Source of the DNA: Mariniphaga sp.
Lineage (GTDB): Bacteria > Bacteroidota > Bacteroidia > Bacteroidales > Prolixibacteraceae
Length of the DNA stretch: 64,000 nt
Reading direction: 5' to 3'
NCBI GenBank assembly: GCA_024636975.1
Contig: JAGXGA010000056.1
Coordinates: 27,848-91,847 of the forward strand
In this document: piece after piece, positions 45,201 through 54,685 of the stretch
Layout of the letters: each line of letters starts with the position of its first letter
Numbering within the stretch: the stretch's first letter is position 1
Notes under the pieces: generated by a model
The model's input: the letters and a program-made list of their open reading frames with translations, nothing else
Told to the model about the DNA's origin: nothing
The model's database searches: none
Program-made: the position numbers and the translations under genes

Positions 45201-48200
45201 TCAAATGCCAATCACTTTGGCAATGCCTGTATACAGCGATTTCCACCAAAAGTTAATAATGGATCTTTCCTTGTCCCGTTCATTTGAAATGCTTACCGGT
45301 TTAAGATATTCACCTCCTGTATTCTGTGAATTTATTTTCAGGCTGTTTGCCATAAAAGATGAAAACCAGTCTTTGTTAATTTCATCGCCACTATAATCAA
45401 GTACAGCTATTCTCAAATCATTATATTCCAAAAACATTTCTCCCGCTGCGGATTCTTCATTGAACGATATGTTGAAATCCAGCCTTTTTATCCTTCCTGA
45501 CTCCACTGTTAAAGGGGCAGCTTTCATTATCATAGCATTAAAGGGCTTCACATTCATGGGGCTTAACGATCCTTTAACTGTATGTTTGTACTCCCTGCTG
45601 TTTAAATCGAATTCGAAACGGGCAGAAAGTAAACCTTCACCCATAAGCCGGGCTTCAGCATCAATACGGAATGGCAGTTTGTCGATTTCTTCCGGAATGT
45701 TTGAAAGCCTGTTACCGGTAAATTTGAAATCTGTAAATTCTATATATCCAGGTTCATCAAAAATGGTAAGCAATTCGCTGTACTGTATGTTCGAGGGCAT
45801 CAGTCTTACCGAATCGAATACAAAAGGTTGTTTAATTTTTTGGAGTAAATCCTGCGGCCATTCAGGACGTTGACTGTGATCAAACGGAAACCGTTTGTTC
45901 CTGTATATTTTAATATCCGCAGGTCCGATAATCAATGCCCGGGCATCGAGAATGTTTTCCCCGAGCCAGCGCCGTTCATTAATTTCCCTGAATTCAAGGT
46001 AATCAATTTTTACTTCTGCCACATCAGTTTGCAGCCCTTCCTTCAGTGAAAATTCCTCCTTATCGACTGCAGGCGTTATGCCAATGTTTTTCATTCTGAC
46101 CGTAGAGCTGGGCGATTGGTACATAAAAGTGTCAATAGTATATGAATACATTCCGTCACTACTATTGGCAGCCAGCTGTGTTGTGGAAATTGTAAATGCC
46201 TCTGAATTTAAAAGGTTATGAGGTGACTGGTTTTCACTCAATAAGATTCCATCAAATGACAAGTCCAGCCGGTTATTGAACAGCTGCTTCTGCTGTAAGT
46301 TGATGTTGAGGAAGGCGTTATTAATATCGAGGTTATTTACCTGAACAGAATTGACCAGATGCTCAACGTATGGGTACAAATCAAGTTTTTGCAGGAATTC
46401 AAGCGTGTCGTTATCGATTTTGTTGTTAACAGTGAGTGCTATTTTGGGATCATTTGCCACGATACTTTCGAATTCAAAATCATTATCAGCCAGGGCTGCA
46501 TTAAAATCAAAACCCCGGAAACTAATAAAGGGTGCAGTAATAGAAAATTTGTTATGTGAGTCATCGGAGATAAATGGCAATAACCTCAGGTTGAGCACCT
46601 CAATCATCTTTCTTTCCCTGTTGAAATCAATAGATCCGATCTGCAGGTTGTGAATATCATCGAGAGGAACAATAAAATCGGAAACTGAAAAATGAATGTT
46701 ACTGCTTGTTACCTTCACCTGGTTTTTATCATTACTATTTAGAACCAGTCCGGGAAGTGATAATTTGAAGAAGAAACTGGCCATAGGACTGTGTTGTGAA
46801 CCTTCTTTTTTATATGTAACAGCCCTACCATTGGTGATTGCAAGTTCAGATACTTTAAGCGATTCAATAAAAGTTGGCATTGGAATACTGTATGCTTTTA
46901 AATCAAGTCCTTTGGTTTTAGAAGGCTGTGTATAAACCTGAAAACGCGGACTTATTATCTCAAGTCTTTTTATTTCGGGTTCCTGCGAATACCATGCTTT
47001 TTGAAAATCGAATCCTTCAATGTTGACTTTGGGTATGGCTATTTGCCAGGTTGTGGACAGCTCATTGTAACTGTCGGAGGTGATCAGTGGAAATAAAAGT
47101 GCATCGGTAATCTGTATCATCGACCGGGAGGATGAAAACCTGATTTCACTTCCCTTTAGCACATGCACATTATCCGACAACTCGAACTCCTGATCCTTAA
47201 CAGTTAAATCAAAATTATCGGAAAAAAGTAGTCGTTTATTTTTACGTTCCGTTTCATTCAGCCTGAAATTTTCAAGCGATACAGAAAATTCATTATCGAA
47301 CGATGTGGTGCGTCCTTTGCGTGTATGATTAATCCATGTTAACAATCCGCCCGATATGCTGAACCGTTTTACATTTATATCTTTAATATAGCTGAAAATT
47401 AGTTCGTAAATATCTGTTAACTCCTGGCTGTCATCCTCTGAATTAAGTGCGCTATAGTTTTCAAAATAAATCTGCGGACTGGAAATATTGAAATTTTCAA
47501 TTGTTATTTCATGGTTAAAAAAAGCATTTTTTAAATCCACTCCATTGAGCATGATTTGTGGTACCGAGATATTAAATAGTTCCGAATTACCAGAAGTTAC
47601 CATATATTCCCTTCCTATATCATCGTTCACAGGTTTAAGCCTGAGGTTTTCAATTTCTATCTGGTTGTGATGGCTGGAAATGGAGACAGTATCCACTTCA
47701 ATCTTATGCAAATTGTCAATAAGGCGCATATTGTAGTCGGAAAAGAGCAGGTCGAAATTAGATGCATAAAAGAAATTGCCGCTGTTATTCACGCTGGTTG
47801 AATCCAGTCTGAACTCTGCAAGGTTAAAGTCGATATTGGTTTCAAAATAGCCTTTTACTATTTCCTGGTGACTGTTCGTAATTTCCAACCTGCCATCTAT
47901 CACCCGGACAGAATTTGCATACACACCTTCCAGATAATCGGTCACCACTTCAAAGAGCAATCCTTCATCCGACTGTTTTTTCTGTTTCTTTTTTTCAAGC
48001 TGGTATAACAAGTGCACGTTGGGCTCTGTTACTTCAATTAAATTAGTGGGCAGTATACTTTTATGATACAGATCGAGGAAATTTACCTCTTCAAGGTTGA
48101 GTGATTTACATTCAATATTGATTACATTCCGGATGTTGTGGTTTTGTGTGTTCTCCGGATGAATTTCTATATCGGCTGCATTCAGACGGTTCGCAAATGT

Positions 48201-49457
48201 AGAGGCAAATAACGAGCCTGCCCTGAAATGATGTACTTCATCCTTCATCTTCAAGTGGTAACCTTTCACTCTCATCTCCAAATCATTGGCATGAAAAAGC
48301 TTCTCTTTGTTTAGATACGAGGTGGAGTCCAGCACAAAACCGTGTAAAACCACATCAATTGATTGAAATTGCTGATTGTAACTTTTTGTGTCGGGCTGCC
48401 TGAACAACTCTACATTAGCTTCATGCAGGTAAAAACTATCCACTTCTGCTTTAATAAACTGATTTTTAATAAGGGAGTATAAATCAAAATCTTGAAAGTC
48501 TTCCATAACTATTTTCCTGGGTTGAGCTTTTTGAAAAAACCTGATGCTGGGCCTTGAGAATTCAAGAAAACCGATCTTCAGGGAATCACTCAGGGCAAAA
48601 TGGGTTATGCTGCGACTTTTAACATAAACTTCCGGTACGTTCACCTCATAAATGTTTTCTTCCTGTTGGAAGGTAATTGGCAGGAGGTGGAGCCCTTTAA
48701 TACGTATGTCGGTGGTTTTTAATGAATATAGCAGTGTGTCGATGGTTAATGTATGCAGGCTGTCGCCCATGTCGTTGCGAAAATCATTCAACCTGACAAG
48801 TATATCTTCAGTTTCAAAATACTTATCCGGAACACTGGCCATAGCTGAACTGGTAACAAAATTGAGCACATCGACGGATACTTTTTCTGCCTTTGAAATA
48901 AAATTGGAATCGCCTGCCGCACTATAGAAATTAAAATTGGCCTCTTCAAATTCAATTGTATTTAGTTCAACTTTTTCTACGAATCCAAACAGTGGCCACA
49001 TTGTTTTAAAGAACTCTGTCGAGATATTTAATGTATCAACTTTCAGTAGTTCTTCTCCTGCCAGGTTTATTTTAGGTTTGGTTATTTTTACTTTTTTACC
49101 TGAAAGGATGTTTTTGGTTAGCAGTAACCTTAGGTTTAATCCCTTTAGCTGAATCTCGGTTGCGCCGAGGCTGTAAAGGATTTCCTCAGGGATAAGTTCC
49201 GGGTCAGATATATTTAATGCTGCTGGTTCAAGGTTGACTTCTTTAAGGGTTACTGAGAAAGGAAAGAGGCTGCGGTTGATATCAGAAATAGAAAGTTCGT
49301 ATTTGCCTTCCGATTGGTTATGGGTGTAATCCTGCAGCCGGGTGATCAACAGAGACGGAATTCTGATCCAGAATATCACCAAAGCAATTACCAACACCAA
49401 CAGAATTGATGGTAACAGCCAGCGCTTTAACTTTCGTATGTTTCTTTCTGAAGTCAC
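45201..49457 (-). CDS. Very large AsmA/DUF748-like envelope protein
   Basis: 1418 residues, the longest gene here, starting with GTG at 49457 (no nearby ATG). One N-terminal transmembrane helix (about 13-31, LLPSILLVLVIALVIFW) anchors a long periplasmic beta-rich region with repeated strands of the form IKGLNLRLL, VKGYHLKMKD, IENLRLKPV and VLNLRLLPFI. The C-terminus (GRIKRLDFNISFNEESAAGEMFLEYNDLRIAVLD) matches AsmA/DUF748 ends. Family relatives (TamB, YhdP) form lipid-carrying bridges between inner and outer membranes, so lipid transport or envelope homeostasis is plausible but inferred. Confidence 0.8.
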   Translation of the reverse strand: MTSERNIRKLKRWLLPSILLVLVIALVIFWIRIPSLLITRLQDYTHNQSEGKYELSISDINRSLFPFSVTLKEVNLEPAALNISDPELIPEEILYSLGATEIQLKGLNLRLLLTKNILSGKKVKITKPKINLAGEELLKVDTLNISTEFFKTMWPLFGFVEKVELNTIEFEEANFNFYSAAGDSNFISKAEKVSVDVLNFVTSSAMASVPDKYFETEDILVRLNDFRNDMGDSLHTLTIDTLLYSLKTTDIRIKGLHLLPITFQQEENIYEVNVPEVYVKSRSITHFALSDSLKIGFLEFSRPSIRFFQKAQPRKIVMEDFQDFDLYSLIKNQFIKAEVDSFYLHEANVELFRQPDTKSYNQQFQSIDVVLHGFVLDSTSYLNKEKLFHANDLEMRVKGYHLKMKDEVHHFRAGSLFASTFANRLNAADIEIHPENTQNHNIRNVINIECKSLNLEEVNFLDLYHKSILPTNLIEVTEPNVHLLYQLEKKKQKKQSDEGLLFEVVTDYLEGVYANSVRVIDGRLEITNSHQEIVKGYFETNIDFNLAEFRLDSTSVNNSGNFFYASNFDLLFSDYNMRLIDNLHKIEVDTVSISSHHNQIEIENLRLKPVNDDIGREYMVTSGNSELFNISVPQIMLNGVDLKNAFFNHEITIENFNISSPQIYFENYSALNSEDDSQELTDIYELIFSYIKDINVKRFSISGGLLTWINHTRKGRTTSFDNEFSVSLENFRLNETERKNKRLLFSDNFDLTVKDQEFELSDNVHVLKGSEIRFSSSRSMIQITDALLFPLITSDSYNELSTTWQIAIPKVNIEGFDFQKAWYSQEPEIKRLEIISPRFQVYTQPSKTKGLDLKAYSIPMPTFIESLKVSELAITNGRAVTYKKEGSQHSPMASFFFKLSLPGLVLNSNDKNQVKVTSSNIHFSVSDFIVPLDDIHNLQIGSIDFNRERKMIEVLNLRLLPFISDDSHNKFSITAPFISFRGFDFNAALADNDFEFESIVANDPKIALTVNNKIDNDTLEFLQKLDLYPYVEHLVNSVQVNNLDINNAFLNINLQQKQLFNNRLDLSFDGILLSENQSPHNLLNSEAFTISTTQLAANSSDGMYSYTIDTFMYQSPSSTVRMKNIGITPAVDKEEFSLKEGLQTDVAEVKIDYLEFREINERRWLGENILDARALIIGPADIKIYRNKRFPFDHSQRPEWPQDLLQKIKQPFVFDSVRLMPSNIQYSELLTIFDEPGYIEFTDFKFTGNRLSNIPEEIDKLPFRIDAEARLMGEGLLSARFEFDLNSREYKHTVKGSLSPMNVKPFNAMIMKAAPLTVESGRIKRLDFNISFNEESAAGEMFLEYNDLRIAVLDYSGDEINKDWFSSFMANSLKINSQNTGGEYLKPVSISNERDKERSIINFWWKSLYTGIAKVIGI

Positions 49458-49636
49458 CGGGCAAAATTGGTAAATTTTTTTAACAAAACTGAGTTTTTAC
49501 AATATGTGGTAACGTATTGAATCCGAGGTTTATTTGAAATACGACAAAAAAATATACCGAGGATTTTGTCGGTTGGTTTATATTAAAAGTGAATAAAATT
49601 CATATTTTTACTTCTTAAACAAATAAAGCCGATACC

Positions 49637-50344
49637 ATGAAACCTATCCTGTTTGTTGCAGCCCTTCTTGCAATAGGCTTTAGCCTGAAGGCACAACCTG
49701 TAAAAGTAATGCTGGTAACAGGTGGCCATTCCTACGATACACTTCAGTTTTTTCAGATGTTTGAATCTCTTGGTGAAATTGATTACGAACATTTTTCGCA
49801 GCCGCAGGCTAACAAGGCAATAGCCGGGGGTGATGCCGATGGTTTCGATGTGCTGGTATTCTACGATATGTGGAGGAATATAACAGAAGCTGAAAAACAG
49901 GGTTATATTGATTTGACCAAAGCAGGAAAGCCGTTTCTTTTTTTACATCATTCCCTGGTTTCCTATCAGGACTGGCCCGGGTTTGAAAGACTTTTGGGAG
50001 GGAGATATGTAGAAAATTCCGACTTGAAAATAGAAGAACAATCCACCTATAAACACGATGTATGGGTGGAGGTGGAAGTTCTGGATGACCGGCATCCGGT
50101 AACAAAGGGAATGGATGATTTCAGAATCTTTGATGAAGTATACGGTAATTATAGAGTGTTGCCTGGTGTAAAGCCCTTGCTTAAAACAAGTCACCCTGAA
50201 AGCACATCAGTTATCGGTTGGGAGAACCGTTACAATGAATCAAATATAATCTACCTGCAGTCGGGACATGATTCCCATGCCTTCAAAACGGAAGCGTACC
50301 GAAAACTTTTATTGCAGACAATTACCTATTTAGCACGTAAATAA
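49637..50344 (+). CDS. Exported ThuA-domain protein
   Basis: 235 residues with a signal peptide (ends LKAQP). The class-I-amidotransferase-like ThuA fold is seen in VMLVTGGHSYDTLQFFQMFE, DVLVFYDMWRN, FLFLHHSLVSYQDWPGFERLLGG, HPVTKGMDDF and VIGWENRYNESNIIYLQSGHD. ThuA proteins take part in trehalose or related disaccharide use. An 8-bp inverted repeat CGACAAAA/TTTTGTCG (49542-49571) lies in its leader. The MFS gene follows after 76 bp. Confidence 0.88.
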   Translation: MKPILFVAALLAIGFSLKAQPVKVMLVTGGHSYDTLQFFQMFESLGEIDYEHFSQPQANKAIAGGDADGFDVLVFYDMWRNITEAEKQGYIDLTKAGKPFLFLHHSLVSYQDWPGFERLLGGRYVENSDLKIEEQSTYKHDVWVEVEVLDDRHPVTKGMDDFRIFDEVYGNYRVLPGVKPLLKTSHPESTSVIGWENRYNESNIIYLQSGHDSHAFKTEAYRKLLLQTITYLARK

Positions 50345-50420
50345 TAGCGTTGGTAAACTAAATATGAACTGAATAATCAAATAATTTCATCATAAATTCT
50401 ACTAAAATTAAAATCAGGTT

Positions 50421-51776
50421 ATGAAAAATGTGAATCAAAAAAGGCTCTTCATTGCAAGTTGTCTGGCCCTTTTAGTTACAGCAATTACCTTTGCTATCAG
50501 GGCAAGAATTGAAGGTGTATTTACCGATGAGTACGGTTTGACATCGGAACAGGTTGGTCGTGCTTTTGCACCTGCATTCTGGGGGTTTGCCGTAGCCATG
50601 TTTGCCGGAGGTTATTTTATCGATATTATTAAAACCCGCACTGTAGTGTGGATGGCGTTCGGCATGCACCTTATTGGTATTGTACTTTTGTTGATGGCAA
50701 AAGATTATACCTCGTTATTTATTGCCAACGTATTTATTGGTTTGGGAAACGGAAGTGTGGAAGCTGCATGCAATCCGTTGGTTACAACTCTTTTTCCAGA
50801 AAAGAAGTCTAAAATGTTAAATCGTTTCCACGTATGGTTTCCAGGTGGAATTGTAATTGGAAGTTTACTTGCGGCTCTGGTTATCGATCAGTTGGGCTTG
50901 TCGTGGCAGGTGCTGGTTGGTTTACTTTTCATACCACTTGCTATTTACGGATTTATGTTTGCAGGACAAAGGATTCCGGAAACCGAACGTGTTGCTTCCG
51001 GTGTTAGCTATAAAGAGATGATGAGAAATGTGGGTGCTCCCATAACTATTACCCTTGCAGTTATTTTTATGATACTGGTGGCCAATGTTCCGGCAATATC
51101 GCATGCCATTACCGGAAGTTATGAGTTGCCATTGATTATTGTTGGGGTTATTGCGGTACTAATTTTCATCGAAGGCAAGGCAGTGAACAAAATGACTTTG
51201 TTGTTTCCGTTTATTTTTGCATGTATGCTGCTAACATCTTCAACCGAATTGGGTACAACTCAATGGATCAATGCATTATTGGCCAATAAAGGTGTTCATC
51301 CAATGATTATACTGGCTGTAGTAACCGGGTTAATGGCTGTTGGCCGTTATTTTGCCGGAGGATTAATCCACCGTTTAAATACTCCTGGGGTACTGCTGGG
51401 ATCAGCTGTATTTTCAGTTGCCGGGTTGTTGTTGCTGAGCATTTCAAACGGAGCTGTTATGACAGTGCTATCTGCTGCTGTATTTGCTGTGGGAGTATGT
51501 TATTTCTGGCCTACAATGATTGGTGCGGCAGCTGAATATGCTCCCAAGACCGGAGCTTTGGGAATGTCAATACTCGGAGGTGCAGGATTTGTAGCCACTT
51601 CTATGGTTCTGCCTATTATGGGTGAATCAATCGAAACAGCAGGACCACAGATGACATTGCGCAATTTGGCCATCCTGCCGACAATCCTGGTCGTAGCATT
51701 TATTATTCTTTCTTTCTGGATAAAGAATAAAAGCAAGAGTGAAAAAGACCTGGACAAAGGTGCAGTGGTGCGTTAA
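50421..51776 (+). CDS. Major facilitator superfamily transporter
   Basis: 451 residues with twelve membrane helices. NVFIGLGNGSVEAACNPLVTTLFPEKKSKMLNRFHVWFPGG shows the conserved motifs of sugar-type MFS permeases (FucP/NNP-like, inference). It lies with the ThuA gene and is closed by a terminator, so sugar uptake linked to ThuA is the likely role; substrate unknown. Confidence 0.88.
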   Translation: MKNVNQKRLFIASCLALLVTAITFAIRARIEGVFTDEYGLTSEQVGRAFAPAFWGFAVAMFAGGYFIDIIKTRTVVWMAFGMHLIGIVLLLMAKDYTSLFIANVFIGLGNGSVEAACNPLVTTLFPEKKSKMLNRFHVWFPGGIVIGSLLAALVIDQLGLSWQVLVGLLFIPLAIYGFMFAGQRIPETERVASGVSYKEMMRNVGAPITITLAVIFMILVANVPAISHAITGSYELPLIIVGVIAVLIFIEGKAVNKMTLLFPFIFACMLLTSSTELGTTQWINALLANKGVHPMIILAVVTGLMAVGRYFAGGLIHRLNTPGVLLGSAVFSVAGLLLLSISNGAVMTVLSAAVFAVGVCYFWPTMIGAAAEYAPKTGALGMSILGGAGFVATSMVLPIMGESIETAGPQMTLRNLAILPTILVVAFIILSFWIKNKSKSEKDLDKGAVVR

Positions 51777-52097
51777 TAAATATATGCAAGCAAAAAGGCT
51801 GCCTCTGGATAAGGGGCAGCCTTTATTGCTTTTGATGAATACAAAGTCACAGGTTATCCATCCAAAAGTTTCCAGCCAGAGAATTTATTGATCCAGTTCT
51901 GATGCTTGATACATTTAGTCTTTATGCTGTTTAAGAACAATATGAACGGATATTAATTCCAATACCGGGCAATTACCACACTTGTCTTTATACCTTATAC
52001 TACTAGTCTTGATACTATTTGAAAATGTTTTTTATACTACGGACCCTTTTTCCGGTATGATTTTGTAAATTAACGGAAGAATTCAAATTCATTCATT
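51777..52097. other. Intergenic region, 321 bp
   Basis: Apart from the terminator at its left end I see only AT-rich spacer. A TGATTTTG close to the start of the next gene is one base from a -7 consensus. Confidence 0.5.
51794..51824 (+). terminator. Terminator after the MFS gene
   Basis: A perfect 10-bp stem AAAGGCTGCC/GGCAGCCTTT (51794-51803 and 51815-51824) with an 11-nt loop; the T-run after it is short. Confidence 0.65.
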
Positions 52098-52343
52098 ATG
52101 TTGTATGTTCTTTTTGTTGGTCTCATAGCCGGAGCAATTGCAGGGCTTATTGTTCACGGCAGGGGTTTAGGTTGTCTGCTGAACATCATTGTAGGTGTTG
52201 CTGGTGCCTGGTTTGGACACTGGCTGTTGAACGAACTGGGAATCTTTGTCTACAGCGGATTCTGGGGTAACCTGCTCACAGCTGTTATTGGTGCAGTTGT
52301 GCTGCTTGCTTTGCTGGGCCTTATCCGTAAAATTGTAAAGTAG
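52098..52343 (+). CDS. GlsB/YeaQ/YmgE family membrane protein
   Basis: 81 residues with three glycine-rich membrane helices (LFVGLIAGAIAGLIV, LNIIVGVAGAWFGHWLL, LLTAVIGAVVLLALLGLI). This small family (transglycosylase-associated, stress-linked) is of unknown mechanism. It stands alone, convergent to the MATE gene. Confidence 0.9.
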   Translation: MLYVLFVGLIAGAIAGLIVHGRGLGCLLNIIVGVAGAWFGHWLLNELGIFVYSGFWGNLLTAVIGAVVLLALLGLIRKIVK

Positions 52344-52402
52344 CAGCAGTGTCTGGTATGCAGCATTGACATTGTTATAGCTCATAATTTTCCTTTTACG
52401 TT

Positions 52403-53716
52403 TCAGGTTTTTTGATTCCGCATCCCCGCCAAAATGCTTCTTTTGAATAGAAATGTCTGGACTATTCCACGGGAAAACATGAAAAGCACCATTGCCAGCC
52501 AGAGGGCATGGTTTTCCCAGTAAGGATTCAGGAAGTAATATACTGGCGCGAATACAACTACAGTGGCCGTAAGTAAAGTGTTCCGCATGGCGGCCGAAGC
52601 AGTTGCCCCAATAAAAATGCCGTCCCAGATAAATGACCCGAAGCTGGCCAGCGGAATGAATATAATCCACAAAAGGTAAGGGCGGGCGCTTTGAAGAACA
52701 TCCTGCTGTGAGGTCAGCAGGGTTAAAATATAGTTGATTCCCAGGCCGTAGACCAAAGTAAAAGCAAGAGCCAGTCCCGTGCCCCATATAAAAAGCAGTT
52801 TCACTACTTTTTTGAGCAGGCTTTTTTGCCTTGCTCCAAAGAATTTTCCAACCAGCGCTTCGCCAGCGAAGGCAAACCCGTCGATAAAAAAGGAAAAGAA
52901 CATCAGCAAATGAATGAGCAGTGAGTTGACAGCCAGTATGGTGTCGTTGGTATTGGCCGATTCAGAGGTGAAAAAGGTAAACACCAGTATAATGCAAAAA
53001 CTCCGGATAAAGATGTCGGTGTTTACCCTGAAGAAATTGGTCAAGCCACTGAAATGAAAAGCATCCCTGAAATTAATTAATTTAACCAGGTTGCGGTATT
53101 TCTTCAGAAAAAGAATAACTGCCAGGATCAGCCCAAAGTACTGCGAAACCGCTGTTCCCAGGGCAACCCCATCGGATTTCATATTGAGCCCAAACACCAA
53201 CAGCATGCTCAGCATGATATTTGAAACGTTGGCCATCACGGCTATAATAAGCGGGTAACGGGCATTTTGCATTCCAAGGAACCATCCGCTGAAGGCTAGC
53301 ATGCTCAAAGCTGCCGGGGCAGCCCAGATTCGGATGAGAAAGTACTCCCGGGCAAGGGCCTTTACCTCGTGGCTGCCGCCAATAAGTTCAAAGCCCAGCC
53401 AGGCAATTGGCAGCTGCAGCGCAACTATGATAAGGCCTGTGGCAGCGGCAACTGCCAGTGCCCGTATCAGCACAGTGATAGTCTCTTTTTTATTCTCCCC
53501 GCCAACAGCCTGTGCGGCAAACCCTGATGTGCTCATGCGCAAAAAACCGAATCCCCAATATATGAAGTTGAATATGACCCCACCCAGTGCGATGGCACCA
53601 ATATACAATTCTGATTTTAGGTGCCCCATCAGCGCCAGATCAACCAAACCCAGCAAGGGCACGGTTATGTTGCTTATAATATTCGGAACGGCAAGCCGGA
53701 GTATGTCGCGGTTCAT
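52403..53716 (-). CDS. MATE-family multidrug/sodium antiporter
   Basis: 437 residues from the ATG at 53716; a TTG three codons upstream is the only longer start. Twelve membrane helices in two six-helix halves, opening DILRLAVPNIISNITVPLLGLVDLALMGHL and with the second half near FFSFFIDGFAFAGEALVGKFFG, match the DinF-like MATE subfamily. It exports cationic compounds by Na+ or H+ exchange. Substrate unknown. Confidence 0.92.
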   Translation of the reverse strand: MNRDILRLAVPNIISNITVPLLGLVDLALMGHLKSELYIGAIALGGVIFNFIYWGFGFLRMSTSGFAAQAVGGENKKETITVLIRALAVAAATGLIIVALQLPIAWLGFELIGGSHEVKALAREYFLIRIWAAPAALSMLAFSGWFLGMQNARYPLIIAVMANVSNIMLSMLLVFGLNMKSDGVALGTAVSQYFGLILAVILFLKKYRNLVKLINFRDAFHFSGLTNFFRVNTDIFIRSFCIILVFTFFTSESANTNDTILAVNSLLIHLLMFFSFFIDGFAFAGEALVGKFFGARQKSLLKKVVKLLFIWGTGLALAFTLVYGLGINYILTLLTSQQDVLQSARPYLLWIIFIPLASFGSFIWDGIFIGATASAAMRNTLLTATVVVFAPVYYFLNPYWENHALWLAMVLFMFSRGIVQTFLFKRSILAGMRNQKT

Positions 53717-53820
53717 TCTTGTCAATTTGCGCAGGCAAAGTTAAAAGAATTAAAAATTAATATTAAAAACTACCTCTGGTGAACAATAGCAGAAAAGAAT
53801 ATGTTTTTATCTTGAATATA

Positions 53821-53852
53821 TTTGGAGCGTATTGAAACACGCCTTATATTTG
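53821..53852 (+). promoter_or_regulatory. Promoter of the superoxide dismutase gene
   Basis: TTTG-N20-TATATTTG matches the Bacteroidota -33/-7 consensus exactly, 50 bp before the ATG at 53903. It is the clearest promoter in the window. Confidence 0.75.
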
Positions 53853-53902
53853 CAATAAAGACTTAAAAGTATTTTACTCACTAAAAAAGAAAACAAAATA
53901 AT

Positions 53903-54502
53903 ATGGCATTTGAACTACCAAAATTAGGTTACGAATATTCAGCATTAGAACCTCACATTGATGCAAGGACTATGGAAATACACCATACCAAACATCATCA
54001 GGGTTATACCGACAAATTGAATGATGCAGTGAAAGGCAGCAGCCTTGAAGGAAAAACAATTGAACAGATATTGCAGAATGTAAAAGGTCAGTCGGCTGCA
54101 GTGCGTAACAACGGAGGAGGTTATTACAATCACAATTTATATTGGAAAATATTAGCACCGGGCGGCGCTTCCAATCCCGGAGGAGAATTGTCCGATGCGC
54201 TTAAGGAATCATTTGGTTCCGTGGAAAAATTTCGGGATGCTTTTGTCCAGGCTGGTTTAACTCAGTTTGGATCTGGTTGGGCATGGTTGGTTCTTCAAAA
54301 CAATAAGCTGGTGGTTTCGTCCACACCCAACCAGGATAATCCGCTGATGGATGTTGCTGATGTTCAGGGAAAGCCCATTTTGGGAGTAGACGTGTGGGAA
54401 CATGCGTATTACCTGAATTATCAAAACAAACGCGCTGATTATTTAAATGCATTTTGGAGTCTCATCAACTGGGACGAAGTCACCAGGCGGTTTAAAGGTT
54501 AG
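53903..54502 (+). CDS. sodB: Fe/Mn superoxide dismutase
   Basis: 199 residues of normal length. Metal ligands are in the expected places: histidine in MEIHHTKHHQGY (near 27), NHNLYW (near 75), and Asp/His in DVWEHAYYLNYQN (near 157-161). GSGWAWLV is also conserved. It converts superoxide to peroxide and oxygen in the cytoplasm. Whether Fe or Mn is used (or both, as in Bacteroides) cannot be read with confidence. Clear promoter and terminator on both sides make this a single-gene unit. Confidence 0.95.
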   Translation: MAFELPKLGYEYSALEPHIDARTMEIHHTKHHQGYTDKLNDAVKGSSLEGKTIEQILQNVKGQSAAVRNNGGGYYNHNLYWKILAPGGASNPGGELSDALKESFGSVEKFRDAFVQAGLTQFGSGWAWLVLQNNKLVVSSTPNQDNPLMDVADVQGKPILGVDVWEHAYYLNYQNKRADYLNAFWSLINWDEVTRRFKG

Positions 54503-54520
54503 TTGATTTTTGGTTTTTTT

Positions 54521-54549
54521 CCCCGGGATACAGATCCCGGGGTTTTTCT
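54521..54549 (+). terminator. Terminator after sod
   Basis: A perfect 9-bp GC-rich stem CCCCGGGAT/ATCCCGGGG (54521-54529 and 54534-54542) with a 4-nt loop and a following TTTTTCTT. Confidence 0.88.
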
Positions 54550-54685
54550 TGCTCTTTTCTATGACATTATGTTAAACTAAAGATGCCTTAAAGTACTTCT
54601 TTTCCTTACGGCTATTTTTAGTTCGGATTCATTTGTCTAATTTTATCCTGGATTTTTAACCGATAACCAGGAAAACCGGAGAAGA

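Noticed and set aside
46351..46653. Antisense open frames inside the AsmA-like gene and other long genes
   Set aside because: They have no homology signal or start context and mirror the codon pattern of the real gene on the other strand.
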